Shown: positions 6,302-14,520 of the stretch, in pieces
Numbering within the stretch: the first letter of the stretch is position 1
Layout of the letters: every line of letters begins with the position of its first letter
Source: an uncultured bacterium
GTDB lineage: Bacteria > Planctomycetota > Phycisphaerae > Sedimentisphaerales > Anaerobacaceae
Assembly: GCA_913009865.1 (NCBI GenBank)
Contig: CAJVYK010000027.1
Span: forward strand, 1-15,875
DNA length: 15,875 bases
Direction: 5' to 3'
Program-made: the position numbers and the translations under genes
The notes under the pieces: generated by a model
What the model was told of the DNA's origin: nothing
Seen by the model: only the letters and a program-made list of their open reading frames with translations
Databases searched by the model: none

Positions 6302-8833
6302 TCAGGGCGATTTAATTTCTTTGTTGAGAGCAGCGGGATGGACCGAAAGGTCGGCAATAAGTTCTTTGGCTGCCTTTAACTGCGGGCGGAGCCGCAGGCA
6401 TATTCTTGCCTCGTGCATTGCTTCGGATATACGGCCCATATCGGCAAGCAGCCTTGCCAATGTAAGCCGCCAGTGGACCTGGCTGTAGTCAAGTGCCAGA
6501 GCACGCCGGTAATACTCTATTGCCGCTTCGTTATTCTGTTGCTGCCTATAGACATTGCCTAAAGATGCGAACACTGAAGCGGCGGTGCCGGGCTGTTTAC
6601 ATTTTTCTTCAAGTAAATCCGTCACTTTTGCACGGGCATTATCAACAAGCTCTTTATGTTCATCCGTACCTGCGAGAATGTTGGCAATGTAGCTTAGCCA
6701 GCCGGTGTTATCGCCGGCGATGGTTATGGCCAGGTCGGGTCGGTTGACCCTGGCGATATATATATCAGCAATATTTTTAAAGAGTTTACCATCGAGTTGG
6801 ACAGCTTTTTTGAATTTGGCAAGTGACTGTTCAATTTTGCCTTCTTCAACATCCAGAAAGCCGGCGGCAAAACAGGCGGTTGGACTGCAGGGTGTAAGGC
6901 GGAACCCCTTTCTTATCTCTTTTGCCCCGGAGTCATTGTTGAGAATAAACTTTTCAAGTTGGCCGGCTGTGCTGTAGGCCGGTCCGTATGTCGGGCAGAG
7001 CGTACGTGCTTTGTGGAGTTCATCAACTATACGCCGAACAAACACGATTGATGGCTCAGGTATAATAAGCTCGCCGGTATCAGGGTCAGTTGTTCGGCTT
7101 ATCGAACGCCATCGATAAACATTGAGCCAGTATCGGTATTTTATATTCTGTGGCTGATAATCGCAAGCCGCCGCTGCGTAAGAGATTAAATCCGCATATT
7201 CACTTTCGGTTCCCTGCCAGTCTTTATCTGCAAGGCCTTTTTCTATACGAAGGGCCTTTTTCCAATGCGCCTCGGCAATGCGGGCATTATTGGCGCCGAT
7301 AAAGGCCCATAACCAGACTCCGCATATACACAATAAACCGGCTGTACGCAAAACAGTGGATTTCCGGGAGGTTGTAATTGCTTTAGGCGTTGTGGTTTTG
7401 AACTTTTTCTGTTTGGCTAAACCTACCAGCAAAGCGCAGAATATAGCAGACAAAAACGCGTTTGCCGGAAGATGTTGGCCGAAATCGCTTAGGCTGGCCA
7501 GTAGTATCGCCGCTAGGCCGAAGCCAAGACCGTAGGTTGCTGATAGGATTGGAAGGGAAGTATTTTTAACGTTGCGGGCATAATTTAACCAGATGATTAT
7601 TCCAAAAACTATCAGCGAGCCCAATCCTACCAGCCCTGTCTCCCCTGCTGTCTGGGCGTATTCGTTTTCTGCGTGTGCGGCTAATGCAGCTATAGTTGAG
7701 CGGTCGAACATCGGATAAACCAGCGAATGCGTGCCAAGGCCTGTGCCAAGAGCTGGAAATTGCACAAAGGAAGTCGCAAGGTCTTTTAGTATTTGCCATC
7801 GGCCTTTGTATGCATTTAGGTCACGAAGAGTTGCAAAACGGTCGTAAACAGCATCGAATCCTACGTATAGAATGCAGGCAAATGCTACGAGCGCCATAAC
7901 CACCATTATCCATCCCCGCCCCGCCAGAGACTTCCTGGATATAAGCAGCAGTATGGTAAATGCCGCAGCGATAACCATGCTTACCATACCGCCCCGGGTT
8001 AAGGAGATAAAAACTGTTGCAGCGCCAAGACCTATTATTGCAGCCAGCAGCCATAAACTCCTCGCTGAGCGCGAACCGAGGTAATCCAGTATGTCGCTCG
8101 GTTTTGATTGTTTGCCGGAGAACCTCTCTGTAACTGTTACGCAAAGCCACCCAAGGGCCGCACCAATTGATAAGTTCATAAACTGCCCGTAGTTGCTGTG
8201 GTTGACGAACGGGCCGGAATAACCCTCGGTGTTCTCGCTGGCTATGAGCCAGTAGATTCTGCCGTTACCAAGAACCTGCTGTCCCAGAGTAATAACCGCA
8301 ACGCCGCCGCCTATCAGGGCTATTGTCATCAGAAGACGTTTAATCTGTTTTGGTTGTCGGAAGACGTTGACCACAACTACAAACACCGCCGCAACTGCCA
8401 GTACCAGCCGCAGGTCATGTTTCGTTGCGTATGGATAAAAGCTCAAAGTCATTGACTTAAGCAGTGCATCAGAGTTCGGTAAATCCCCGAGAAGCTCCCG
8501 TTTTAAGGCCGCCGTATTTGGGGAGATAATCCGTATCAGCTCGGCAGGTAAGGGTAGAAGCTGCAGTAACACGATAAGTAAAAATACCACTATCGGCAAA
8601 TAGGCCCATGTCCAGATTATGCCTTCATTACGATAGTATAAAATCTTCAACAAAAAGCAGAGCGAAATAGCGCCGGACAGGGCGATGACAACCTCTTTGC
8701 TCCAGGCATGTACCACCCCGAATGCAAGCGGCATAAAGATAAGCAGGCCCCCAAGCAGCCATTCAATCACGGTGTCGAACCTGCTTGCGACTGCATCCGT
8801 CCTTTCAAATACTATTTGGTTTTCCCCCATCAC
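6302..8833 (-). CDS. O-antigen ligase/polymerase-like membrane protein with TPR C-terminus
   Basis: This polytopic inner-membrane protein of the Wzy_C superfamily either joins lipid-linked glycan to an acceptor or polymerises repeats. About a dozen hydrophobic helices fill residues 25-510. The periplasmic-loop region has the family's NHSNYGQ (211-217), an LTRGG turn (278-282) and HAENEYAQTAGETG (387-400) before another helix. Residues 515-843 are soluble, with at least two TPR-like units near 753-823 (SLGNVYRQQQNNEAAIEYY...). At 843 residues it is about twice a plain ligase, like other TPR-tailed family members. The visible start is GTG at 8833, with ATG directly after (8830), and AAGGA lies 6-9 nt upstream. 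It overlaps the phosphatase gene by 29 nt, suggesting translational coupling. Ligase versus polymerase cannot be decided. Confidence 0.85.
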   Translation of the reverse strand: MMGENQIVFERTDAVASRFDTVIEWLLGGLLIFMPLAFGVVHAWSKEVVIALSGAISLCFLLKILYYRNEGIIWTWAYLPIVVFLLIVLLQLLPLPAELIRIISPNTAALKRELLGDLPNSDALLKSMTLSFYPYATKHDLRLVLAVAAVFVVVVNVFRQPKQIKRLLMTIALIGGGVAVITLGQQVLGNGRIYWLIASENTEGYSGPFVNHSNYGQFMNLSIGAALGWLCVTVTERFSGKQSKPSDILDYLGSRSARSLWLLAAIIGLGAATVFISLTRGGMVSMVIAAAFTILLLISRKSLAGRGWIMVVMALVAFACILYVGFDAVYDRFATLRDLNAYKGRWQILKDLATSFVQFPALGTGLGTHSLVYPMFDRSTIAALAAHAENEYAQTAGETGLVGLGSLIVFGIIIWLNYARNVKNTSLPILSATYGLGFGLAAILLASLSDFGQHLPANAFLSAIFCALLVGLAKQKKFKTTTPKAITTSRKSTVLRTAGLLCICGVWLWAFIGANNARIAEAHWKKALRIEKGLADKDWQGTESEYADLISYAAAACDYQPQNIKYRYWLNVYRWRSISRTTDPDTGELIIPEPSIVFVRRIVDELHKARTLCPTYGPAYSTAGQLEKFILNNDSGAKEIRKGFRLTPCSPTACFAAGFLDVEEGKIEQSLAKFKKAVQLDGKLFKNIADIYIARVNRPDLAITIAGDNTGWLSYIANILAGTDEHKELVDNARAKVTDLLEEKCKQPGTAASVFASLGNVYRQQQNNEAAIEYYRRALALDYSQVHWRLTLARLLADMGRISEAMHEARICLRLRPQLKAAKELIADLSVHPAALNKEIKSP

Positions 8834-9653
8834 TGCGTGTCCTTGTGCTTACAGGGTAAACAGCTATGTCCTGACCTTTTAGAACTCGTAATGGATTTTC
8901 AATACATACCAACCTGGCAATTGTTTCACCAAGTTCGCTGCTTATACTCTCGAACGCTGCGCTTATGCATGGTCTGCGGCTATCCAAATTGTGGCAGTCC
9001 GTTGCTACGAGCCAGGCCAGACCTGAGCTTAAAAGCCGCCATCCGAACTTTTGAGCTGCCGGGCCAAAATGCCCAAGTAAGCTACCCGCTGTCACCTGCA
9101 GATGAGCCGAACATTCCAGCCATTTAAGCAATATATCCGGCTCTTTACCAAGCCCGGTATGTCGCTCCGGATGCGATAAAATGGCCTCAATACCCATAGA
9201 GGCCAGGTCAATAAGCAGCGGTTCAATATCAATAAGAACTTCGTGCGGAAGTTCCAGCAAAATATATTTGCCGCCATCGGCAAGCGTGAGTACTTTATCC
9301 GCTTCAAGCAGTTCGCAAATTCTTTCATCCACCCGAACATCCGCCCCTGCCATTACGCCAAGAGCGATATCATTGCTTTTCAACTCCTCATTGATAACAG
9401 AAACTGCTTCTCTAATCTGTGCAGCTTCGTTGCATCCGCTAAATCGTCCTAATTGATGCGGCGTGGCTGCTACAGCAGTTACACCTTCGTTTACCAAAGC
9501 CCGGCAAAGGAGAAGAGATTCGGACATTGTGTCCGGGCCGTCATCAAGGCCGGCCAGACAATGGCAGTGGATATCAACATATTGCTCCCGAACGCAGCTA
9601 TCATTGCTGACGTGCTTAGTTTCAAACAAATTGTCATTGACTTGCCTTGGCAT
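8805..9653 (-). CDS. CpsB/YwqE-type PHP-domain tyrosine-protein phosphatase
   Basis: This is a metal-dependent phosphatase of the CpsB/CapC family that dephosphorylates the BY-kinase of the same polysaccharide system. Family motifs are present: DIHCHCLAGLDDGP (27-40), ATPH (63-66), GAD (103-105, where the family usually has GxE), SHPERH (160-165) and ATDCHN (217-222). These supply the His/Asp ligands for the metal cluster. At 282 residues it is slightly longer than usual because of about 24 extra N-terminal residues before the first motif. The ATG at 9653 has only a weak AGAAG upstream, so the start may lie further in. It begins 30 nt after the kinase gene and overlaps the ligase gene, matching the usual kinase-phosphatase pairing. 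Confidence 0.9.
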   Translation of the reverse strand: MPRQVNDNLFETKHVSNDSCVREQYVDIHCHCLAGLDDGPDTMSESLLLCRALVNEGVTAVAATPHQLGRFSGCNEAAQIREAVSVINEELKSNDIALGVMAGADVRVDERICELLEADKVLTLADGGKYILLELPHEVLIDIEPLLIDLASMGIEAILSHPERHTGLGKEPDILLKWLECSAHLQVTAGSLLGHFGPAAQKFGWRLLSSGLAWLVATDCHNLDSRRPCISAAFESISSELGETIARLVCIENPLRVLKGQDIAVYPVSTRTRSDGGKPNSI

Positions 9654-9683
9654 ACTTCTTAGAGATTCGGTTCAAATAGCGTT

Positions 9684-12020
9684 TTATACAACCGCAGCTT
9701 CTTTCTTTTCACGGTCACCATAGTAGCCATAACCCCTGTAATATCCGTAACCGGAATAGTAACCGTAACTGCCATGCTTGCGAGGAACATCATTTACAAC
9801 CGCACCGAGTAAACGGCCGCCGACACTAAGAAGAACATCGCGGGCGGCTACGCTGTGTTTCCTCGTGGATTTCTCCGCCCTGAGCACCAGCAGAGTTATA
9901 TCGCAAATAGCTGCGAGTATCTGGCTGTCGGCAACAGGGCCAACCGGCGGCGAATCTATAATGATGCGGTCGTATCGTTCAGTAAGCTGCTCTTTTAGAA
10001 TCTCGGCAAAAGCGTCGCTGTTAAGTATCTCCGATGGGTTCGGCACTTCCGGCCCACAGCTCAAAATATCAAGTTCTTCGAGAGGGCCGGCCTGGATAGC
10101 ATCCTGCAGAGTAATAGTGCCTGCAAGTACACCGGACAGACCTCTGTTGTTTTCAAACTCGAAAATATTATGCTGCATCGGCTTTCTAAAGTCGGCATCG
10201 AGGATAAGCGTTTTCTGTCCCGCCTGCGCCATTGCGATTGCCAAATTACTAACCAGCGTACTCTTGCCGTCACCGGCGTCAGGTGAGGTAACAAGAATAG
10301 TTGTTGCTTCGCCCCTGGGTACGCCAAAAAATACAGCCGTACGTATAGTTCGATACGCCTCAGCAATAACGCTCTTGGGCTTTATATGCACCTTCTGACC
10401 ACGGACTGCAATGTCTTGCTTTCCTGATACAATTTCGCCGCCATCTGATAGCGGCGAAATGACGCCGGTCGTCTTGGGCTGACTCCTGGCTGTGCCGGTG
10501 GAAATGGCGGTATGTATCCTTTGACAGAGCTCAAGTACAACAGGTTTGAAATTGAGCCAGGCCTTCCTGCCGCTCTCTGTGATAGTTCGTACTTCTGTCA
10601 TTGTCGGTATTATGCCGAGAACCGGAACGCCGAGTATGGCTGATACCTCATCCGCTGACCGCAGCCGAATGTCCATCCAGTCACGAACCAAAGCCAGGCC
10701 TCCGCCAAACATAAGACCAAGAACCAGAGCTATTGTCATAATCCTGGTTTTTTGCGGCCTCGAAGGCCCTGTTGCGGGCCGGGCGACTTCCAGGATACTG
10801 ATATTGAGTGCACCGGTATCCTCGGTAACATTGAGTTCCTTGATGCGGTCGTCGAGAATCTTACATATTCTTTCAGTCCGCCTTAATTCTGACTGAAGCA
10901 TCGAATACTCGGCGGCTTTAACTCCTGAATCCTGAGCCTGCCGCCGCTGAATCTGGAAAGATGCCAGCAGAGTTTGTTCTTTTTGCTTTGCCGCCCGCCA
11001 TCTTTGTCGCATTACTTCAATATAAGTGTCGGCAAATTTTCTCATCTCCTCCTTAAGGTCGCTTTTGATATAGTCAATCTTCGTATGAAGAGCCTTAACA
11101 GCCGGGTGGTCTTCGGTAACATGGTATCTTGTGTTCTTTAATTCTACTTCTGCGTTTCTCAGCTCGGATTGCAGTTGGGTTTCTGTATCATTGATAAATA
11201 TACGAACACCCACTGCAGGCAGAGCTGCGGCAAATTGTTTGACCTGGGCCGGCTCATCGGCTATGGCCTTAACCGCTTCGTAATCGGCTTGCGCTTTGAT
11301 GGTCATCAGTTGCGCCTCGGTTAACGCATCGGACAGCTTTATAAGCTTTTGAAAAACCACATTACCACCCTGGTTATCAAATGAAACCACCCCGTTTTCA
11401 CGGGTAAACTGCACCATTTCTTCATATTTGTCTGACAGCTCCCTGTCCCGTTTGACCTTTTCCTTTTGAAGAATATCCAGCACTTTGGAAACGGTGGTCT
11501 GTTTGCGAAGGGAATGATACTTAATATAAGAGTCCACGACGGTGTTAACGACACTGGCGGCCTCTTGTGGATATGGCGAATTGAACGCCACGGAAATTAT
11601 GTCATCTTTTTTTCCGACACTGATAACCAGATTACTCTTCAAATACGCGGTCACATTGTCCACTCCATTGAATGTCCTGAATCTGCTTATTTGAGGGTCG
11701 TCAGCTACTTCGCCGGCAATAGGAGTGGATTTCAACATCTCAGCCTGCGTATAAAGATAGTTCTTCGAGCGGGTCATAATCCCCTCGAAGTCGCCGATGA
11801 TTCTTGGTATGTTTTGTTCTACGTATATTCTCGATGTGCTTGTATAGATTGGCGTGGCCCTCAAAATGTAAACAAATGCCGCAACCAAAAATAATACGGC
11901 GGTTAAAAGAATAGTCCACCGATGACGCAGAGCTATTTGCAGGAGACCTTCTTCCTGCATCCTGTCAGCATGCGGAAAAGCCGGGCCTGAACCTGTGTTT
12001 TCAATTTCTTCGTTATTCAT
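9684..12020 (-). CDS. Wzc-like polysaccharide co-polymerase/BY-type tyrosine autokinase
   Basis: This inner-membrane protein sets chain length and drives export through cycles of tyrosine phosphorylation. A Wzz domain has helices at about 36-54 and 427-446 around a long periplasmic coiled-coil part. The cytoplasmic BY-kinase follows, with the interface motif AEAYRTIRT (553-561), Walker A SPDAGDGKST (579-588), Walker A' LILDADFRKP (605-614) and Walker B IIIDSPPV (686-693). The C-terminus carries a tyrosine cluster of nine Tyr within about 16 residues (752-767) in a GYGYY-type repeat, the expected autophosphorylation tail. At 778 residues it has the full fused Gram-negative length. It lies 24 nt after the export lipoprotein gene and 30 nt before the CpsB-type phosphatase gene, its likely antagonist. 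Confidence 0.95.
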   Translation of the reverse strand: MNNEEIENTGSGPAFPHADRMQEEGLLQIALRHRWTILLTAVLFLVAAFVYILRATPIYTSTSRIYVEQNIPRIIGDFEGIMTRSKNYLYTQAEMLKSTPIAGEVADDPQISRFRTFNGVDNVTAYLKSNLVISVGKKDDIISVAFNSPYPQEAASVVNTVVDSYIKYHSLRKQTTVSKVLDILQKEKVKRDRELSDKYEEMVQFTRENGVVSFDNQGGNVVFQKLIKLSDALTEAQLMTIKAQADYEAVKAIADEPAQVKQFAAALPAVGVRIFINDTETQLQSELRNAEVELKNTRYHVTEDHPAVKALHTKIDYIKSDLKEEMRKFADTYIEVMRQRWRAAKQKEQTLLASFQIQRRQAQDSGVKAAEYSMLQSELRRTERICKILDDRIKELNVTEDTGALNISILEVARPATGPSRPQKTRIMTIALVLGLMFGGGLALVRDWMDIRLRSADEVSAILGVPVLGIIPTMTEVRTITESGRKAWLNFKPVVLELCQRIHTAISTGTARSQPKTTGVISPLSDGGEIVSGKQDIAVRGQKVHIKPKSVIAEAYRTIRTAVFFGVPRGEATTILVTSPDAGDGKSTLVSNLAIAMAQAGQKTLILDADFRKPMQHNIFEFENNRGLSGVLAGTITLQDAIQAGPLEELDILSCGPEVPNPSEILNSDAFAEILKEQLTERYDRIIIDSPPVGPVADSQILAAICDITLLVLRAEKSTRKHSVAARDVLLSVGGRLLGAVVNDVPRKHGSYGYYSGYGYYRGYGYYGDREKKEAAVV

Positions 12021-12044
12021 ATTTCCATCGAATGTAAAATCTTC

Positions 12045-12896
12045 CTAATCCCTGTAACGGGCATCTGCACCAACCGTTATGTGAAATACCTCAGCCATAA
12101 ATTTATTGATACGCGTACGCAGTGTATGGTCCACATATATCACGTCCCCTGGTTTTATTGTAACTTCATACGCGTCTTTTAACGCCTTATCGCCCATCCC
12201 GAAAGTCGCCTGGAGCACCTCTCCGTCGGCATCCTGCCGAAAGACTTTCACATATCGCGGGTCGGCAACCATATCGAGTCCGCCGGCAAATGCCAGCGCC
12301 TCCATTAAGTTATATTGAACGTCCGGCGGATAAGCATAGGCATCAGGTTTATTCACCAGCCCCATAACAGTAAAAACCCTCTCGTTTTCGTTCTGGTACT
12401 CCTTTACCTGACAGACCAGCATTGGAGGATTCACAACATATTTGGGATAATAGGCCTTCTTAACTGTATCTTCTATCTCGGCAAGTGTTTTTCCCGCAAT
12501 ATGTATGTCCCCGATAATCGGCAGTGTAATATTTCCGGCATCGCTCACGCGAACCAGATACGGCTCAATGCCTCTGTTGCCGTATGCCGGCTGAAGCCAG
12601 TCAGCTAATTCAGAAGAGACGGTACGCAGGCTAACGTTCATCTGGAATTCCAGTACGTCGCCCGGAATAACTCGATAAGGGCCGGGACGAGTTCTCGCTT
12701 TGGCCAGGTCGTCAACATTTATGAACGGCGAAGCGTCTTCTGCTGTGATTGGCCCTGCTCTCTTGAATTCTTTCATCTGTTCAGGCGATAATAAAGCCCG
12801 CCCGCATCCGGTTAAAAATAACAGATGGAATGCGAATACGAAGGCATAAGCGGAAGCAATTTGCCGATATTGGACAACCTTATACAGCTTTTTCAC
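12045..12896 (-). CDS. Wza-like polysaccharide export lipoprotein
   Basis: This periplasmic/outer-membrane lipoprotein forms or contributes to the export channel that receives glycan from the Wzc-like protein. The signal peptide has a basic start (KKLYK), a hydrophobic stretch (AYAFVFAFHLLF) and a lipobox LTGC, with the Cys at residue 31 from this start. The poly-export domain begins near PGPYRVIPGDVLEF, followed by an SLBB-type region (VTIKPGDVIYVD near the end). I chose GTG at 12896 because it puts a lysine-rich segment at the N-terminus and has AGGG 7 nt upstream. TTG at 12914 would add six residues, with GGAG 11 nt upstream. It is the first gene of the minus-strand operon. At about 283 residues it is shorter than E. 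coli Wza and may lack the C-terminal outer-membrane helix. Confidence 0.88.
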   Translation of the reverse strand: MKKLYKVVQYRQIASAYAFVFAFHLLFLTGCGRALLSPEQMKEFKRAGPITAEDASPFINVDDLAKARTRPGPYRVIPGDVLEFQMNVSLRTVSSELADWLQPAYGNRGIEPYLVRVSDAGNITLPIIGDIHIAGKTLAEIEDTVKKAYYPKYVVNPPMLVCQVKEYQNENERVFTVMGLVNKPDAYAYPPDVQYNLMEALAFAGGLDMVADPRYVKVFRQDADGEVLQATFGMGDKALKDAYEVTIKPGDVIYVDHTLRTRINKFMAEVFHITVGADARYRD

Positions 12897-13028
12897 CTTA
12901 AATCCCTGGCCCAATTGTTATTACACTCCAGATTCCGTTCTAACTGATTTTATCGGCGTTTTGCATCTGGCAGGTGTTCAGGGTATCTCTGGTTTTGGTA
13001 TTCGAAAAACCTGGTATTATGATTGGGT

Positions 13029-13103
13029 TAAGCACAAAGCAAAGTCCAGGTTGATTTCTGGCTTGACTTGTATCTGGTTGATACCTTACAAGTCGAAATC
13101 TAC
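13029..13103 (-). pseudogene. Relic fragment of a GspE-type ATPase gene
   Basis: In one minus-strand frame, 25 codons read VDFDL-stop-GINQIQVKPEINLDFALCL. This matches residues 386-410 of the intact GspE in this window (VEYRLAGINQIQVKPEIDLDF...) at 19 of 25 positions, including 11 identical residues in a row. DNA similarity is clear, but third positions differ. An in-frame TAA and loss of similarity on both sides show it is non-functional. It is a decayed paralogue, or a remnant of a rearrangement that once placed a secretion ATPase next to the polysaccharide operon. Confidence 0.75.
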
Positions 13104-13116
13104 CCCCCGAAAATAC

Positions 13117-13145
13117 TTGACAGAAAAGATGTGAAATGATACAAT
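13117..13145 (+). promoter_or_regulatory. Consensus sigma70 promoter for the lipoprotein gene
   Basis: TTGACA (13117-13122), a 17-nt spacer and TACAAT (13140-13145) match the consensus at six of six and five of six positions with ideal spacing. Transcription should start near 13152, leaving a leader of about 117 nt before the ATG at 13269. No strong hairpin or riboswitch fold is obvious in that leader. Confidence 0.7.
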
Positions 13146-13268
13146 AATCATATTGGTGGGGTGGGTTTTCCTGGGGTAACTCTGGCTTTTCGTGCCATTT
13201 CGGAGGAGATGGTGAGCACTTAGTACACTTCAGGTACATCACGAGGGTTTTCATGAGGGGGATTTTCG

Positions 13269-13946
13269 ATGCGAAGACCAAATCAATCGGTGGTTCTATT
13301 GGGTTTGTTTTTGTGTTTGCAAGCGGGATGTTCGGTTTATCCTATTCGAATGGTAGTAGTGAATGACAATGACCTTGAAGACAAGGCTGACATATCCCTG
13401 ATAGCTCCGAATGACGAGCCGTATTCGATAGGGGATGTGAATAACATAAACTGGAATTACAAGGGTCAAAGAAATAGGGGTATCCAAGAGCCAAATCGCG
13501 GCCGAGTAAAATATCATCCCTCTTACTCCAAGAACCGCTGGATGGTGGTTGAGGGCAGGCTGAACAACGGCAGGAAGTATCCGGTTGTCCTGGACACAGG
13601 AACATCACTGGCTCTTTTCGTTAACGATATTCATATTCTGGAAAACAAGCTGGTGATTTACCCTCTTAGAACCAACAACGACGATTCTGTTAGTTGGGGA
13701 ATGTCTCGTCTTCCCAAACTGAGCATAGGACAAGTAACGTTGGTTAACTGGCTTTGTTTTTATCGAGGACAGCACGCCGAAGTTCAGATGTTTGGACTGC
13801 CGATTGCCAGAGATAAGTCTGTCATAATGGGACTGGTGGCGTTGCGGGAATTTAAGTATATTGTGTTTGACAACGTAAAGCATGAAGCGGAGTTCTCACT
13901 TGAGGAGATATTTGAGCCAAGGAACTCAGATTTATGGACACAATAT
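13269..13946 (+). CDS. Lipoprotein with retropepsin-like aspartic protease motif (3' end lost at adapter)
   Basis: Residues 1-226 are genuine, after which the frame runs into sequencing adapter. The N-terminus has a signal peptide (SVVLLGLFLCL) and lipobox LQAGC with Cys21, so the protein is probably a membrane-anchored lipoprotein. The centre has YPVVLDTGTSLALFV, with the D-T-G-T/S active-site motif of clan AA aspartic proteases at 109-112. VIMGLVALREFKYIVFDN (185-202) resembles the second half of the retropepsin/pepsin fold (hydrophobic-Gly...Leu-Arg...Phe-Asp). GAGGGGG lies 7 nt before the ATG, and a consensus promoter precedes it. The substrate is unknown. It diverges from the polysaccharide operon, and nothing shows a functional link. 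The true stop codon is not in the window. Confidence 0.72.
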
Positions 13947-14012
13947 AGATCGGAAGAGCACACGTCTGAACTCCAGTCACATTCCTTTATCTCGTATGCC
14001 GTCTTCTGCTTG
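13947..14012 (+). other. Illumina TruSeq-type 3' adapter sequence (artefact)
   Basis: The stretch begins AGATCGGAAGAGCACACGTC and carries index bases ATTCCT at 13981-13986. It ends CGTATGCCGTCTTCTGCTTG, then 11 A (14013-14023). This is the complete TruSeq indexed adapter read through at the end of a short insert. It is non-biological. It marks the true end of the main contig and creates false peptides such as RSEEHTSELQSH (plus) and SSDVCSSDL and FFFFKQKTAYEI (minus). Confidence 0.99.
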
Positions 14013-14023
14013 AAAAAAAAAAA

Positions 14024-14212
14024 CAAAAATCACAACAAACAAGAAGTAAATCAAGTGGTAAAACAAGCCAGTTGCTCTTTTTCGGACACAAAAACAAAAC
14101 AGCAAATGAATCGACTGAGAGTGAATTGAATGAATTAAAAGAAGTTAAACCCAACCCTATTAATACAACACAACAAGAGGAGAGAACCCATGTTCCTGCT
14201 GGACACCATTAA
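14024..14212 (+). CDS. C-terminal fragment of an unidentified protein on the low-GC piece
   Basis: After the poly-A run one frame stays open for 63 codons and ends VPAGHH-TAA. Its start, if any, lies left of the artefactual join. The composition is polar (Lys, Glu, Asn, Thr), as in a low-GC bacterium or phage. It overlaps the next reading frame by 23 nt (14190-14212), typical of compact prokaryotic or phage gene pairs. I do not recognise the protein. The first part may be low-quality sequence after the adapter. Confidence 0.35.
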   Translation, partial: QKSQQTRSKSSGKTSQLLFFGHKNKTANESTESELNELKEVKPNPINTTQQEERTHVPAGHH

Positions 14213-14510
14213 AGGTTTTGTAACAAAAAGTAGCGAATAATTAGGAAATTTTAATACACATTTTCACAAGTGGACTGAACATTCACGACTGGGAGGCTTA
14301 ATAGCTTATCGAGAAGCAGATTTTGAACAACTGCGATCGGTGCATCAGATTTATCAAGAATGCATTTCAGCCGAACAAATATCAAGACAATCAAAAATAT
14401 CACAAGAATCAAAAACGATAAAATCATCAAAGCGCTCAAAAGCCTCCAAAGCGGCAGCAGAAAATGAGCTGTTACATAATCCGCTTGACATTGATTGGAA
14501 GAAAAAAAAA
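14190..14510 (+). pseudogene. Unidentified low-GC reading frame interrupted by one TAA
   Basis: ATG at 14190 has AGGAG exactly 7 nt upstream and opens MFLLDTIKGFVTKSSE, then TAA (14238-14240). The same frame continues open with protein-like sequence (LGNFNTHFHKWTEHSRLGGL, later a Lys/Ser-rich stretch) until the join near 14502-14520. A CAA-to-TAA sequencing error would restore one gene. A real nonsense mutation or recoded stop is also possible. It is truncated at its 3' end by the chimeric join. The family is not recognised. Confidence 0.4.
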
Positions 14511-14520
14511 CCGCTGGCAG

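Larger units (their letters stand above)
12897..13268. other. Divergent intergenic region
   Basis: This 372-nt gap separates the minus-strand polysaccharide operon from the plus-strand lipoprotein gene. It holds a gspE relic (13029-13103) and a consensus plus-strand promoter (13117-13145). I found no convincing minus-strand promoter for the polysaccharide operon here. Confidence 0.6.

Noticed and set aside
12940..13281. A 113-residue minus-strand ORF in the divergent gap
   Set aside because: It reads through the gspE relic in a different frame and across the opposing consensus promoter, with no protein-like motif.
13269..14129. A 286-residue lipoprotein with a Lys/Gln-rich C-terminal tail
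   Set aside because: Everything after residue 226 is translated adapter, poly-A and unrelated DNA. Only 13269-13946 is genuine.
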